DNA of 38,797 bases from the NCBI RefSeq assembly GCF_900113645.1, contig NZ_FOQC01000020.1:1-38797 (forward strand). The letters are read 5' to 3'. Shown piece after piece: positions 17,847 through 25,319 of this stretch. Made by a program: the position numbers and the translations under genes. Under the pieces are notes generated by a model. It did not search any database. It was given only the letters and a program-made list of their open reading frames with translations, and was not told the origin of the DNA. The number at the start of each line of letters is the position of its first letter. The first letter of the stretch is position 1. The DNA is from Trichococcus flocculiformis. GTDB lineage: Bacteria; Bacillota; Bacilli; Lactobacillales; Aerococcaceae.

Positions 17847-18287
17847 TTACTGATCAGACTGTACCGAATTGGTGTGCCCGGTGATTAAGGTGTTGCCAAT
17901 GTCACCCGGGAACACGGAACCGTAATATTGGCCGGCCCCATTCGACAATTGCGTTGCATCGTCACCGACGAAAATCGGCGAGATAATTCCTGCTGCATCC
18001 ACGCGCAGCGTTCCGTATTCATCCCCGTATTTTGGAAAAGAAAGCTGGGTCGCTTTGGCTGCTTCCTCCCCAACCTCGTTGTGGTTACTCAGATTCGTCT
18101 GCGCAACGGCGACTTCCTGCGGGAAAAACATCCGCGAAAAGTAAAAAGCGTGAGCGATATTATCAGAAAAAGCCAAGCAAAGCAGCGTGACGCCGGATGC
18201 GAAAAGCAGTATCGGAATGCCGACCAGCATACCGATCCTCCGCCGTTTTGCCCGATTTTTTTGACTTATTTTATTGTTCATGACCAT
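17847..18287 (-). pseudogene. Truncated class D-like sortase
   Basis: An N-terminal basic segment and one membrane helix (RIGMLVGIPILLFASGVTLLCLAF) are followed by a sortase beginning (YGTLRVDAAGIISPIFVGDDATQLSNGAGQYYGSVFPGDIGNTLITGHTN). The frame stops after 146 aa, six residues past GHTN, which holds the catalytic His. The TLxTC catalytic Cys and the Arg are missing and are not found downstream in any frame; the next 60 bases instead read like the tail of another gene. I therefore call it a deletion remnant. GGAG lies 4 nt before the ATG at 18287. Confidence 0.75.
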
Positions 18288-18459
18288 GCCACTCCATTCA
18301 GTTTTGGTACGTGTTGAAAATATAGAAGGAAACAGAAAACGCCGTTTCAATTTCGGATGCCATATTATTATTTCATGGATGATATGCTTCCAGTCGATTA
18401 TAGTCTTAAAGGACTATGGACGACTTTTATCGTAGTCGTGAGAAAGGAAAGATAAGAAA

Positions 18460-18573
18460 AGCTGAACGGGTTCGTTCAGCCCTGAAAGAAATTTAGGAAA
18501 TCTGTCCGACTGAGCATCGAAGAGCGCAATAGGACAGATTTATCTAATTTCCGAAGGGCTAACCCGTGAAGCT
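18460..18573. ncRNA. Possible structured RNA or attenuator-like element
   Basis: A nested fold is visible: AGCCCT (18478-18483) pairs with AGGGCT (18555-18560), GAAATT (18488-18493) with AATTTC (18546-18551), and a perfect 10-bp stem joins 18498-18507 to 18532-18541. Outside it, CGGGTT (18467-18472) can pair with AACCCG (18561-18566), or the GCTGAAC arms at 18461-18480 can form their own hairpin. The two are mutually exclusive. On the minus strand that hairpin is followed by TTTTCTT, like a terminator. Strand and function are unknown. Confidence 0.4.
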
Positions 18574-18671
18574 GGACATCATTTTAGATGCATGAAACAT
18601 TTTGCAAACTTGTGAAACACCTACGGTGATGCACTTTTGAGTTAAAAAAATTTTATAAATTCCTATCTCAC

Positions 18672-18723
18672 AAAAAAAGCACAATGAAAATCAGTTGGAA
18701 TGATTTTCATTGTGCTTTTTTTT
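18672..18723. terminator. Strong bidirectional terminator
   Basis: Perfect 22-bp arms (18672-18693 and 18701-18722) with A7 and T8 ends and a 7-nt loop. Confidence 0.85.
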
Positions 18724-18750
18724 AGGTGTACCGGTTGATTTCGACAAAAC

Positions 18751-18788
18751 AAAAAGCCGGCACTCCCGAATGGAGTACCAGCCTTTTG
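18751..18788 (-). terminator. Terminator probably belonging to the tRNA-Ser gene before insertion
   Basis: Imperfect arms (AAAAAGCCGG-CACTCC and GGAGTAC-CAGCCTTTT) lie about 25 bp outside the left attachment site. Before integration the minus-strand tRNA-Ser gene would have ended here. Confidence 0.7.
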
Positions 18789-18810
18789 TCGGACAATAGT
18801 TAAAAGTTTT

Positions 18811-18825
18811 TAAGGAGAATGGGGG
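18811..18825. other. Left attachment site (attL core)
   Basis: The 15-bp word TAAGGAGAATGGGGG is identical to the tRNA-Ser 3' end at 36858-36872. Flanking sequence differs immediately on both sides. Confidence 0.85.
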
Positions 18826-18909
18826 TCTCCATCCCATTAAGCTATCAAGCCATGAGAAACGTTGTCAGAGCGCCATTCTTTCAACTATCTGATGGCTATT
18901 TTTTTGTTT

Positions 18910-18931
18910 CCACGTCTATTTCCACGTCTAT
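18910..18931 (+). repeat. Paired direct repeats near attL, probable integrase arm sites
   Basis: CCACGTCTAT occurs at 18910-18919 and 18922-18931, a 12-bp period. The same pair with the same period is found near attR (36738-36759). Confidence 0.7.
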
Positions 18932-18934
18932 ATG

Positions 18935-20095
18935 CTAAAAATTCACGTATTTAGCAAACTTTTCGGCCGTTTTTTCTTTGGCTTTTTCGGTGACGTGTGC
19001 ATAGATATTCATCGTTACTTTTATATCCGAGTGTCCAAGTCTATCCTGTACTTCCTTGATGGATGCACCTGCTTCGAAGAGCAAGCTGCAATGCGTGTGC
19101 CGGAAGCCGTGCACGGTGATTCTCTTCAGATCGTTGCGCTTGATAATCTTGTCGAGAACCTTATCCGGTTTGGTTGGTACCATGAGTTCATTTTTCGTAT
19201 TCGGGAAAATCAACTGCTCACCGCTCATAGTGTTGAACCCAAGCTTGAGGAAGTCCGTTGCCTGCCTTTTGCGCCACGTTGTCAGCATCGACAGGGTGAT
19301 AGGGTCTAAAGCTATGGCACGTTTACCTGATGCCGTTTTGGGTGTCTGTATGATAAGCCTGCTTTCAAGCCCCCTGGTCAACGTCTTATTGATCGTTACC
19401 GTTTCATTGGTGAAATCTAAGTCCTTCCAGGTAAGAGCTAACGCTTCCCCTTTACGCATGCCTGAGAAGGCTAGGAGCCTGAACAAAGTATGGTAAAGCA
19501 AGTTATTTGTTTGTTCTGCATATTCCTTGCTGCCTTCAAAAAAGCGTTGTAATTCCATCTTATCGAAATACTTGAGTTCCTCTTCCTTGCCCACTTCGGC
19601 CATTCTCCGGGGAAGTGTCACCTTGTCCATGGGATTACTCTTAAGCAGATCCATGCGAATGGCGAACTTCAAAACGGATGAAGTGTAATTCTTGATAACA
19701 GTATATTTTGAGTGGATGCCGAACCATTCGTTCACCTTCTTTTGGCAGAAAGGAACCGTAATCTTATCCAATTTCATGCTGCCAAACGTTGGCAGAATAT
19801 GTTTATTGAATAGCTGAATGGTCTTGTTGAGTGTGCTTTCCTTAACGGTATTGCGATATTGTTCAAGCCATAGATCATAGGCGGCCTGAAAAGTGTCCTC
19901 GTTTGCTTTAATAAAGGATCCCTCATCCACATCAATCTTTAAGCGAGATAGAGCAAGAGCTGCCGCTTTTTTCGTGCTGAAGCCTTGTCTCGTTACTCGG
20001 ATGCGGTTTCCGGTGTTTGGATCAGTTCCAAGATATGCTTGAAACATATAGGCGGTGCTACCGTCTTTTTTTGTGTATTTTTTTATGGTTGCCAT
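18935..20095 (-). CDS. int: Tyrosine recombinase / phage integrase
   Basis: A 386-aa site-specific recombinase. The N-terminal arm-binding part (YTKKDGSTAYMFQAYLGTDPNTGNRIRVTRQGFSTKKAA) is of the type common in Firmicutes phages. A SAM-like core-binding domain follows, then the catalytic domain: Arg in SGMRKGEAL (about residue 213), HGFRH (about 328-332), LGHSDIKVTMNIYAHVTE with the Tyr nucleophile near 364. The frame extends to 20116, but AAAGAGGA precedes the ATG at 20095. The stop codon abuts the arm-type repeats, and attL is about 110 bp beyond. Confidence 0.95.
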   Translation of the reverse strand: MATIKKYTKKDGSTAYMFQAYLGTDPNTGNRIRVTRQGFSTKKAAALALSRLKIDVDEGSFIKANEDTFQAAYDLWLEQYRNTVKESTLNKTIQLFNKHILPTFGSMKLDKITVPFCQKKVNEWFGIHSKYTVIKNYTSSVLKFAIRMDLLKSNPMDKVTLPRRMAEVGKEEELKYFDKMELQRFFEGSKEYAEQTNNLLYHTLFRLLAFSGMRKGEALALTWKDLDFTNETVTINKTLTRGLESRLIIQTPKTASGKRAIALDPITLSMLTTWRKRQATDFLKLGFNTMSGEQLIFPNTKNELMVPTKPDKVLDKIIKRNDLKRITVHGFRHTHCSLLFEAGASIKEVQDRLGHSDIKVTMNIYAHVTEKAKEKTAEKFAKYVNF

Positions 20096-20166
20096 AATAG
20101 TTCCTCTTTCTACCACGGGGCAGCGGTTTAAAAAGAGGTGCCGGGCTAAGCCGACATTATAATATT

Positions 20167-20937
20167 TTAAAGTACATTATAAAAATTGAAGTTCCGGTTT
20201 TCCCTATTATACGCTTCCTCGTAATCACTTACATTCTTAAGTGTTTTATTTTTATAATCATTTTCAAATTTAAATGAGTTTTTTTGTCTATCCAGAATAA
20301 CGCTTCCTATTGACCAGGATATATCAATAGAATCTATGTGTAATTTTAAGGATGAATTAAACATAAATAAAAATATGATCTGAACAGTTAAGTCCATTAG
20401 TTCTTGTCTATCTGTTTTTTCTAATATTTTTTTTAAGTCAGCTTGATCCATTGGGGTAATAGAATTTTGAATTTTAAAATCACCGAATTTTGTGTTCAGT
20501 GACATAATTTCCTCATTATTCATGATTTCTAAGGTGCAGAGATAAGAACCTTCCACTTCCTCAAATTCATCATCTTCCCATTTAGAGCCTCGTTTTATCT
20601 CGGCGTGGTTTTCAACAGAAAAGGAAATAAACCCTGATTTTTCACTATACGGATTACTCCTTTTTATCTCTATAACCCCGAATTTTTTATTTTGAGAAAC
20701 CCAAAAACGTAGTATCTCATTCTTGCTTTCGTTTTGTTTGAACTCAATTACCTCATGAAGATCAACATCCAAGTACGTACAGAGTTTATCCAACGTGTCA
20801 AATTTTATCGCTTTAACATCCTCTGGATTATTAACAATCGGAGTCAATGTACTCCTAGCGATTCCAGTAGCATTACTAACGTCAGTAATGGATAGCTTTT
20901 TATCCTTAAGTACTTCTTTTAATTTCACCTTTATCAT
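20167..20937 (-). CDS. CI-like phage repressor with XRE helix-turn-helix
   Basis: A 256-aa protein whose first 65 residues form an XRE/Cro-type HTH (KLSITDVSNATGIARSTLTPIVNNPEDVKAIKFDTLDKLCTYLDVDLHEVI). The remaining 190 residues have no S24 protease dyad that I can recognise, and the sequence is unusually rich in Lys, Asn and Phe. Its position between integrase and the rightward early genes, with divergent promoters, identifies it as the likely lysogeny repressor. Induction would not follow the ordinary LexA-type route if the protease is truly absent. AGGAGGAGG precedes the ATG. Confidence 0.8.
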   Translation of the reverse strand: MIKVKLKEVLKDKKLSITDVSNATGIARSTLTPIVNNPEDVKAIKFDTLDKLCTYLDVDLHEVIEFKQNESKNEILRFWVSQNKKFGVIEIKRSNPYSEKSGFISFSVENHAEIKRGSKWEDDEFEEVEGSYLCTLEIMNNEEIMSLNTKFGDFKIQNSITPMDQADLKKILEKTDRQELMDLTVQIIFLFMFNSSLKLHIDSIDISWSIGSVILDRQKNSFKFENDYKNKTLKNVSDYEEAYNRENRNFNFYNVL

Positions 20938-20966
20938 AATAGACCTCCTCCTACTTAATTAAGCAC

Positions 20967-21035
20967 ATTGTAGCATGCACCCTACAAAAAGACAACAACA
21001 GCATTGTTGACACTACGCATTAAGTGTAGTATTAT
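20967..21035. promoter_or_regulatory. Divergent lysogeny switch promoters and candidate operators
   Basis: Rightward: TTGACA (21007-21012), 17 bp, TATTAT (21030-21035). Leftward: TTGTCT (20990-20995 on the minus strand), 17 bp, TACAAT (20967-20972). Inverted pairs GTAG-N8-CTAC at 20970-20985 and CTAC-N9-GTAG at 21013-21029 sit inside the two promoters and are candidate repressor sites. More GTAG/CTAC half-sites lie at 21049-21052 and 21084-21087. Confidence 0.75.
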
Positions 21036-21106
21036 CAAAACATAAGACGTAGTGAGCGTGATACGTTTTATGGTTTTAGTACGCTACACGGAAAGGGGGG
21101 ATAATC

Positions 21107-21295
21107 ATGGACATTTCGAATAAAGAATTGCGCAATGCAATCACCAGAAGCGGTTTGAAGTACTGGGAAATTGCTAAAGAAATTGGGATTTCAGCATCAA
21201 CTTTCTCTGTTTGGCTTAGATTTGAGATTGATGATACAAAAAGGAAAGCGATAGAAGTAGCTATCAAAAATTTAGAGGCCAAAAGAGGATACTAA
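21107..21295 (+). CDS. Small Cro-like helix-turn-helix protein
   Basis: A 62-aa protein (MDISNKELRNAITRSGLKYWEIAKEIGISASTFSVWL...), almost entirely an HTH. It is the first gene under the rightward promoter, the Cro position. AAAGGGGGG lies 7 nt upstream of the ATG. Likely a DNA-binding antagonist of the repressor. Confidence 0.7.
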   Translation: MDISNKELRNAITRSGLKYWEIAKEIGISASTFSVWLRFEIDDTKRKAIEVAIKNLEAKRGY

Positions 21296-21359
21296 ATATT
21301 TCGAATCCTAAGGGTTACGCTAAATTCAACAAAACTTAATAGAGGAAAGTGGTGAGAAC

Positions 21360-21635
21360 ATGGCTAATCTGCAAATTCCGATATCTGACACGCTGCAGGA
21401 TGAACTCAAATCTATGATTCGTAATGCTGCAGCGCAGGCAATAGAAGAAGCTGTTCAGCGAGAAACAACAGGCCGTGAGTGGATGAATCAAAAGGAAGCC
21501 TGCGAGTGGTTGGGCATCAGTTTTGGAACAATATCCGCATGGAGAAAGCAAGGGCTTCGGGTGGCTGTAGTGCAGGGGAAAACATTGCTGAGTAAAACGG
21601 AAGTTAATCGATTCTTAGAAGAACATTCATTTTAA
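21360..21635 (+). CDS. Phage HTH protein (DUF771-like)
   Basis: A 91-aa protein. The first half is helical (LQDELKSMIRNAAAQAIEEAV), the second a winged-helix of the MerR/excisionase kind (MNQKEACEWLGISFGTISAWRKQGLRVAVVQGKTLLSKTEVNRFL). Such proteins lie in early operons of Firmicutes prophages and may act as excisionase or regulator. AGAGGAAAG precedes the ATG. Confidence 0.7.
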   Translation: MANLQIPISDTLQDELKSMIRNAAAQAIEEAVQRETTGREWMNQKEACEWLGISFGTISAWRKQGLRVAVVQGKTLLSKTEVNRFLEEHSF

Positions 21636-21743
21636 GAAATCCGCGGGGCAGCGGTTCGAAAATCATAAAACGATTGAATATTAAACACGCCATGGCGACG
21701 GCGTAAATGACTTGGTGGATGCATCAAGAAAGGACTGGGAACA

Positions 21744-22004
21744 GTGATAGAAAAAGTATATTTAAATCATGAGGAGACGGGGCTTCCAGTAGTGGTTGGT
21801 TACAGCGTGAGAGATTTAATTTATCTCGAGGAGATGGGTTACAGGATTGAACGCTCATCATAGGATGATTATCACAAAGCGCGGAAACATGGCCTCGTGT
21901 ATATCAAAGGTGAAATGTACGATGCTCAGGAGGAGGCGGCTTTTATTTACGATTGGAAAGGTATGCTGATAGGTACGGCATACCGAATAAAAAAAGAAAG
22001 GTGA
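21744..22004 (+). pseudogene. Early phage gene interrupted by an in-frame TAG
   Basis: From a GTG at 21744 (AAAGGA upstream) the frame reads 39 codons to TAG at 21861-21863, then continues without another stop for 46 codons to TGA at 22002-22004. Both halves look like normal protein (GLPVVVGYSVRDLIYLEEMGYRIERSS, then DDYHKARKHGLVYIKGEMYD). The simplest reading is a nonsense mutation in an 86-codon gene. Function not recognised. Confidence 0.55.
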
Positions 22005-22011
22005 TGATTAG

Positions 22012-22122
22012 ATGGATGCAGTAAGGGAAGCTTACATAGCTGGGTGGATGATATCGGGATTAACCTGGGGAACGCTAAAAATCATTTATAAGTACGCCAT
22101 TAGAGGGGGAGATCATGATTAA
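22012..22122 (+). CDS. Small 36-aa protein with one hydrophobic segment
   Basis: MDAVREAYIAGWMISGLTWGTLKIIYKYAI and a short tail. A central hydrophobic helix suggests membrane association. GAAAGGTGATGATT precedes the ATG, and the end overlaps the next start by 8 bp, as expected in a tight phage operon. Too short to assign. Confidence 0.45.
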   Translation: MDAVREAYIAGWMISGLTWGTLKIIYKYAIRGGDHD

Positions 22123-22297
22123 AACTTTAAAAGATACGAATTTTGCAACGAACGGAATCGAAATAGTGTTATTAGATCTTAAAAGTGAGGGTTGCTATAT
22201 TCCGAGTTTAAAGACGATATTCATAAACGAGCGCCTTAATCAAGCTAAGCAGAAAGAAATTATTAAATCTATTAAGGAGCGTGAACGTATTGGATAA
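22115..22297 (+). CDS. Short phage protein, possibly a truncated ImmA-like fragment
   Basis: A 60-aa protein; GAGGGGGAGATC lies upstream of the ATG. The segment GCYIPSLKTIFINERLNQAKQKEIIKS recalls the strand-helix that precedes the HExxH helix in ImmA/IrrE-type peptidases, but the protein ends where that helix should start. The resemblance is faint. Confidence 0.45.
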   Translation: MIKTLKDTNFATNGIEIVLLDLKSEGCYIPSLKTIFINERLNQAKQKEIIKSIKERERIG

Positions 22298-22466
22298 TGA
22301 AAATGAGCTAACCAGAGTTGAAATAGTTCTTCACGAATTCAACAGGGCCACAATTGATGCATTCCTTCAGGCTCGTGGTTTCAATACAGTGGACAAAGAT
22401 TGGGACAAGAAAATCAAACAGGTCTTACTTGTAATCGAAGAGATGCAGCAAGGGATTAGGAAATGA
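22290..22466 (+). CDS. Small hypothetical phage protein
   Basis: About 58 aa (NENELTRVEIVLHEFNRATIDAFLQARGFNTVDKDWDKKIKQVLLVIEEM), predicted helical and acidic. A GTG at 22281 is only 1 nt from AAGGAG; the TTG at 22290, 10 nt away, is the better start. It overlaps the previous gene. No family recognised. Confidence 0.5.
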   Translation: MDNENELTRVEIVLHEFNRATIDAFLQARGFNTVDKDWDKKIKQVLLVIEEMQQGIRK

Positions 22467-22485
22467 GGAAAGGGGGGGAACGCGA

Positions 22486-22626
22486 ATGAACATGGCAGAA
22501 AAAGAGGCGCTTGATCGGATTCGCGAAAGTCTAGAAGAATTTCCAGAAAGTCGGATGGCGCAATATGTCACGGCCGAGGACCTAAGAACACTATTGAAGT
22601 TGGTTGAAAAATGCACAAAAAAATAA
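22486..22626 (+). CDS. Small hypothetical phage protein (46 aa)
   Basis: MNMAEKEALDRIRESLEEFPESRM and onward, helical and charged. AAAGGGGGGG lies 7-8 nt before the ATG, one of the best ribosome sites in this operon, so I believe it is translated despite its size. Function unknown. Confidence 0.5.
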   Translation: MNMAEKEALDRIRESLEEFPESRMAQYVTAEDLRTLLKLVEKCTKK

Positions 22627-22744
22627 CCCTCACAGCCGGCAAGCGAGAGAGGGCATCATATTGAAATGCATGTAAGAGTAGTAAGGCAAAGGAGCCTTTC
22701 TTGCTGCTTATTTTACCAAATAAAACTAAACGGAGCAAATGCCA

Positions 22745-22987
22745 ATGAAAAAACAACGATTAAATATAAATACACCAGCAGGGTGGAGCGCATACGCAGA
22801 GAAAATGAATACAAAAACATTTATCAGCGAATTCGGCAGACAGCCGCGGGATTATTCTGAGGTAACTGCATGGGTTAATGAATGCGTTGAAGCAGCCGAC
22901 GCTTTATGTGATTCAGAAACCATTGAAAAACACGAAGCGAAACTCAGGACAGCTGACGGAGTCCGCTATTGGGTAACGGCTTTATAA
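22745..22987 (+). CDS. Hypothetical early phage protein
   Basis: About 80 aa (MKKQRLNINTPAGWSAYAEKMNTKTFISEFGRQPRDYSEVTAWVNECVEAADALCD...). ATGs occur at 22739 and 22745; GGAG is 9 nt from the second, which I prefer. Soluble and helical, family not recognised. It sits in the compact rightward early operon. Confidence 0.55.
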   Translation: MKKQRLNINTPAGWSAYAEKMNTKTFISEFGRQPRDYSEVTAWVNECVEAADALCDSETIEKHEAKLRTADGVRYWVTAL

Positions 22988-23001
22988 GGGAGTGAAGGAA
23001 A

Positions 23002-23265
23002 ATGATTAATCAAAAAATAAATTGCCAACTTTATGCAGTGAAGGCGGTTGAAGGCTATACAGAAAACGAAATTATGCATGGCGATATTCTCATAGTGGAT
23101 GACAGCCAAACCGAAAAAAGATTGATGGATTTCCTTGTAGACAATAGAACGGTTGCGATCTTAGAGAACAGCAAAGGCGCTGATGACCAATTTTTAATTG
23201 GCGGCGTAGTAGAGATAATCCGATCTTTGACCAAAAATACAATTAGCGGTAATTGCGTATGCTAA
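23002..23265 (+). CDS. Hypothetical phage protein with a beta-rich, S24-like core
   Basis: An 87-aa protein. HGDILIVDDSQ, then TVAILENSKG, then IGGVVEIIR resembles the strand pattern of LexA/S24 peptidase C-terminal domains, but no Ser/Lys dyad is visible and the match is only by eye. GGGAGTGAAGGAAA precedes the ATG. It overlaps the next start. Confidence 0.5.
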   Translation: MINQKINCQLYAVKAVEGYTENEIMHGDILIVDDSQTEKRLMDFLVDNRTVAILENSKGADDQFLIGGVVEIIRSLTKNTISGNCVC

Positions 23266-23456
23266 GGGCCAAAAACATCCAAATTATTGAATACCCAAAC
23301 GGCGACAAGATAGCTGAGCTGCTGGAATTATCAACCCAGGCATGGAATGCAAAGGCTGCAGAGCAGCGTAATGCACTATTTCTGAAGCTGTATGGGTTCG
23401 ATGCAGAGAGCAAAGAAGAAGCACAATGGGGCATAGATAAATACTTTAAAGGTTAG
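23259..23456 (+). CDS. Hypothetical phage protein (65 aa)
   Basis: The ATG at 23259 overlaps the end of the previous gene, implying coupled translation. The protein (MLRAKNIQIIEYPNGDKIAELLELSTQAWNAKAAEQRNALFLKL...) is soluble with a helical centre. A TTG six bases earlier is also in frame. Family not recognised. Confidence 0.5.
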   Translation: MLRAKNIQIIEYPNGDKIAELLELSTQAWNAKAAEQRNALFLKLYGFDAESKEEAQWGIDKYFKG

Positions 23457-23470
23457 TGGGTGACGTGTGA

Positions 23471-24328
23471 ATGGCTGAAGGTGAAAAGGGGGCATTGCTG
23501 CCTGATATTTTAAAAGATGGTTATGGGTATTCTCCAAAAAAAATAACGCGTGATGCTTCCCTAAGCATTGAAGCCAAAGCGATATACTCTTACCTTGCTT
23601 CTTTTGCGGACGATGAAGGGAAAGCATATCCTGGAATAGAATTGATCTGTCATGAGCTTAATATCAGCGAAAACAGGTTCCATAAGCACAAAAAGCAGTT
23701 GATTGATCATGGTTATATGTCAGTAACTCGTGAGAGAAAAGAAAGTGGATGGAGCAATAATATCTACTGGTTACAAGGGTATTCCGTAACACGTCAAATT
23801 GTAGGTATACGAAATGAATGCATAGGAAACGTAGGTATAGGATTCGAAGCCATAGGAAATGAAGGCACTATAATTACCAGTCTTAATAATACCAGTCTTA
23901 ATAATACCAATCTTAATAAAAAAGAACTTGTCGAGCAGAAGCCCGACCCTATCCCATACCGGGAAATAATCGACTATCTTAATTAAAAAACCGGGAAGAG
24001 CTTCAAGCACTCGGCAGCTGGGCACCGCAAAGCAATTAAAGCGCGGTGGAACGAAGGCTACCGCCCGGATGAATTTAAAAAGGTGATTGATAACAAGTGC
24101 GGCGATTGGTTGAAAGACACTAAGATGGTCCAATACCTGCAGCCTTCGACGTTATTTGGTACAAAGATGGATCAATATTTGAACCAAGTACGGCAAAACA
24201 GCAACCCAGGTAAGACGCTAGGCAACGGGAGCGGCATCTATGGCCAGACCTTCACCAAGGATTCTGATCCTGCGTTGTCGGATGAAGACAGAAAGAGAAT
24301 AAGTGAAATTTCAGACCAGTTGATATAA
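23471..24328 (+). pseudogene. Phage replication initiator / DnaD-like protein broken by an in-frame TAA
   Basis: Codons 1-171 carry a winged-helix DNA-binding domain typical of phage replisome organisers (LSIEAKAIYSYLASFADDEGKAYPGIELICHELNISENRFHKHKKQLIDHGY) and a variable linker with SLNNTSLNNTN repeats. At 23984-23986 the frame meets TAA inside IIDYLN-stop-KTGKSFKH. It then continues, still open, through the conserved phage C-terminal domain (KAIKARWNEGYRPDEFKKVIDNK, then LQPSTLFGTKMDQYLN) to 24328. In relatives this position is normally Glu (YLNEKTGKSFKH), so a GAA-to-TAA change is likely. An internal GTG restart at 24083 would give only the C-terminal part. Confidence 0.8.
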
Positions 24329-24347
24329 AGAAAGGGGATTGATTGAA

Positions 24348-25229
24348 ATGGCAATGGAAACAATCGGACGATTAAAAAGAGATGCACAGCAGATCATGGT
24401 AGATCATTCGTTCATCTTCGTTAATGAATACTGTACGAGTAAGACTTGTCCGACAGATGCTAACGGAAAGCCGGTCCATAAAAATGACTTCCAAAAATTG
24501 CAGAACTTAGTGACCGAAGAAATTTTCTGCCCGAAGTGCCGCCGTGAAGCAGTCGAGAGGTGCTTTAGAGAAAGCGAAACACAGCGTCATGAAATGATAT
24601 TCGGAACTGAAGCGCAAAAGTACGACTACTTGAAACGATACTCTATCATCGGCGAAAGGGAGCTGATTACAAAAAACAAGGGGTTAAAGGACTATGTCCC
24701 CACCACAGCGGAAGCGAAGACCAATAAGGATCTAGCTACCCAGGCAGTGCTAAAAATTGTAGGGGGGACCCCTATTAACGTCTTATTAACCGGTAACACT
24801 GGATGCGGGAAGTCACATCTTAGCTTCGGCATTGCTAATAACGTGAACGAAATGAGCCGAAGAGATGGTCACGCGATGACAGTTGTATATTTCAACTACA
24901 AGAAAATCTACAACATGATTACCGCTTCTTTTAACGATAAGAGCTTAAAAGGACGCGACTATTTCTTGAAAATAGCCGAAAATGCACAATGCCTGGTACT
25001 GGATGATGTCGGATCAGAATTAATAAAAGATTCAGCATTTTCAAGCGAGTTGCTGACAGAGTTCTTAGACAGCCGAGAAGAGAAACATACCATTATTACC
25101 TCGAACTATAATTTTGATAGCTTGAAGCAGCTGTATGATGCGCGGTTCACGAGCCGTCTTTCTCGCTATCAATTTCCAATCACATTCGCCGAGACTGGAG
25201 ATTATCGAGCCGGACAGATCGTGATGTAA
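24348..25229 (+). CDS. DnaC/IstB-like AAA+ helicase loader
   Basis: A 293-aa phage protein that would load the replicative helicase at the origin. It has an N-terminal Cys-containing segment (CTSKTCP, CPKCRRE), probably metal-binding, then the AAA+ core: Walker A GNTGCGKS from about residue 149, Walker B CLVLDDVG about 215-222, sensor I ITSNYNF and an arginine-finger region ARFTSRLSR. AGAAAGGGG precedes the ATG at 24348; an upstream TTG at 24339 is less well placed. It directly follows the broken initiator gene. Confidence 0.88.
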   Translation: MAMETIGRLKRDAQQIMVDHSFIFVNEYCTSKTCPTDANGKPVHKNDFQKLQNLVTEEIFCPKCRREAVERCFRESETQRHEMIFGTEAQKYDYLKRYSIIGERELITKNKGLKDYVPTTAEAKTNKDLATQAVLKIVGGTPINVLLTGNTGCGKSHLSFGIANNVNEMSRRDGHAMTVVYFNYKKIYNMITASFNDKSLKGRDYFLKIAENAQCLVLDDVGSELIKDSAFSSELLTEFLDSREEKHTIITSNYNFDSLKQLYDARFTSRLSRYQFPITFAETGDYRAGQIVM

Positions 25230-25310
25230 AATTAAAGCGATATCTTCATTGAAGGGGGTGGTTAAAAATAGGCTGATGTCCTAAACCATCAAAAAATACA
25301 GAGAACGGAG
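25230..25310. other. Probable deletion junction between replication and tail genes
   Basis: The loader gene ends, 90 bp follow, and the next gene is a tape measure protein. In tailed phages these are normally separated by lysogeny/replication end genes, terminase, portal, capsid, connector and tail-tube genes. The 80 bp here hold only a ribosome site and no complete gene. I infer that a large block was lost. Confidence 0.55.
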
Positions 25311-25319
25311 GTGCATACA

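Larger units (their letters stand above)
18288..18810. other. Gene-free stretch left of the integrated element
   Basis: It holds the leader of the broken sortase, a GACGACTTTT/TAGTCGTGAG-like inverted repeat near 18420-18441, the structured element at 18460-18573 and two strong terminator hairpins. No coding frame is convincing. Confidence 0.5.
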
